DNA of 64,000 bases from the NCBI GenBank assembly GCA_000507305.1, contig DF239038.1, positions 186,001-250,000 of the forward strand, written 5' to 3'. Made by a program: the position numbers and the translations under genes. The notes beneath the pieces were generated by a model, which was not told where the DNA came from, ran no database searches, and worked only from the letters and a program-made list of their open reading frames with translations. Origin of the DNA: Breviolum minutum Mf 1.05b.01. Lineage: Eukaryota > Sar > Dinophyceae > Suessiales > Symbiodiniaceae. Of this stretch, positions 63,906 to 64,000 are shown piece by piece; position 1 is the stretch's first letter; each line of letters begins with the position of its first letter.

Positions 63906-64000
63906 ACATACATTCGTAGTTAGGGATGTTAAAAAATGAAGCGGTGATATTGGAGGAACGATTTGGCAGAAATGATGATGTAGTTCCCTCATCAGACAGC

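Noticed and set aside
1..64000. Dinoflagellate spliced-leader relic (TTT-TGGCTCAAG type)
   Set aside because: No convincing match was seen; the CCATTTTGGCG at about 20380 lies in a methyltransferase exon and is only a short resemblance.
1..64000. tRNA, rRNA, CRISPR arrays
   Set aside because: No cloverleaf, rRNA core or spaced identical repeat array was seen; the only tRNA-like bases are the copia primer site.

Overview
The window looks like nuclear DNA of a dinoflagellate, by inference. There are no operons, plasmid-type genes or bacterial signals. Coding sequence comes as many short exons with GT-AG introns, and almost every acceptor I could place is followed by G (AG|G), a habit known from dinoflagellate genes. 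Gene families, a copia element with a dinoflagellate-style polyprotein and very dense small palindromic repeats fit the same picture. I could not find a spliced-leader relic, so the species is open.

Left part (1-3.9 kb): repeat-rich sequence with several palindromic miniature elements and one likely plus-strand exon at 1130-1221. Central block (3.9-22.2 kb): a run of co-oriented minus-strand, intron-rich genes, almost free of those palindromes. Read in the direction of transcription it begins with a C5-cytosine DNA methyltransferase (22195 to 19520; motifs I-like, IV, VI, VIII and X all visible). A DUF7869-type protein with the VGHTHED signature follows (19189 to 15661), then further exon clusters of unknown function and a Lys/Ala-repeat basic protein (3915-4856). 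The methyltransferase and the transposase-like DUF7869 gene lie head to tail, 0.3 kb apart.

Middle (22.4-37.7 kb): a few plus-strand exons, then a complete Ty1/copia retrotransposon (27585-35208). It has identical 91-bp LTRs, an adjoining primer-binding site, a gag-protease ORF and a 1705-codon pol ORF. The N-terminal part of pol resembles a degraded methyltransferase fold. A 212-bp duplication around a single N in pol is probably an assembly join. A minus-strand gene tail lies at 35.6-36.3 kb.

Right part (37.8-63 kb): one or more plus-strand genes made of 40-220 nt exons. Introns are largely filled by palindromic miniature elements of at least eight families, flanked by TA, often a few to a few tens of bases from the splice sites. 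One gene starts at 41256 with a hydrophobic N-terminus and carries an ADP-ribosyltransferase-like exon at 43673-43888. This introner-like arrangement, and the methyltransferase plus DUF7869 block, are the two most interesting signals. Exon coordinates were read by eye and are approximate unless splice sites are quoted.
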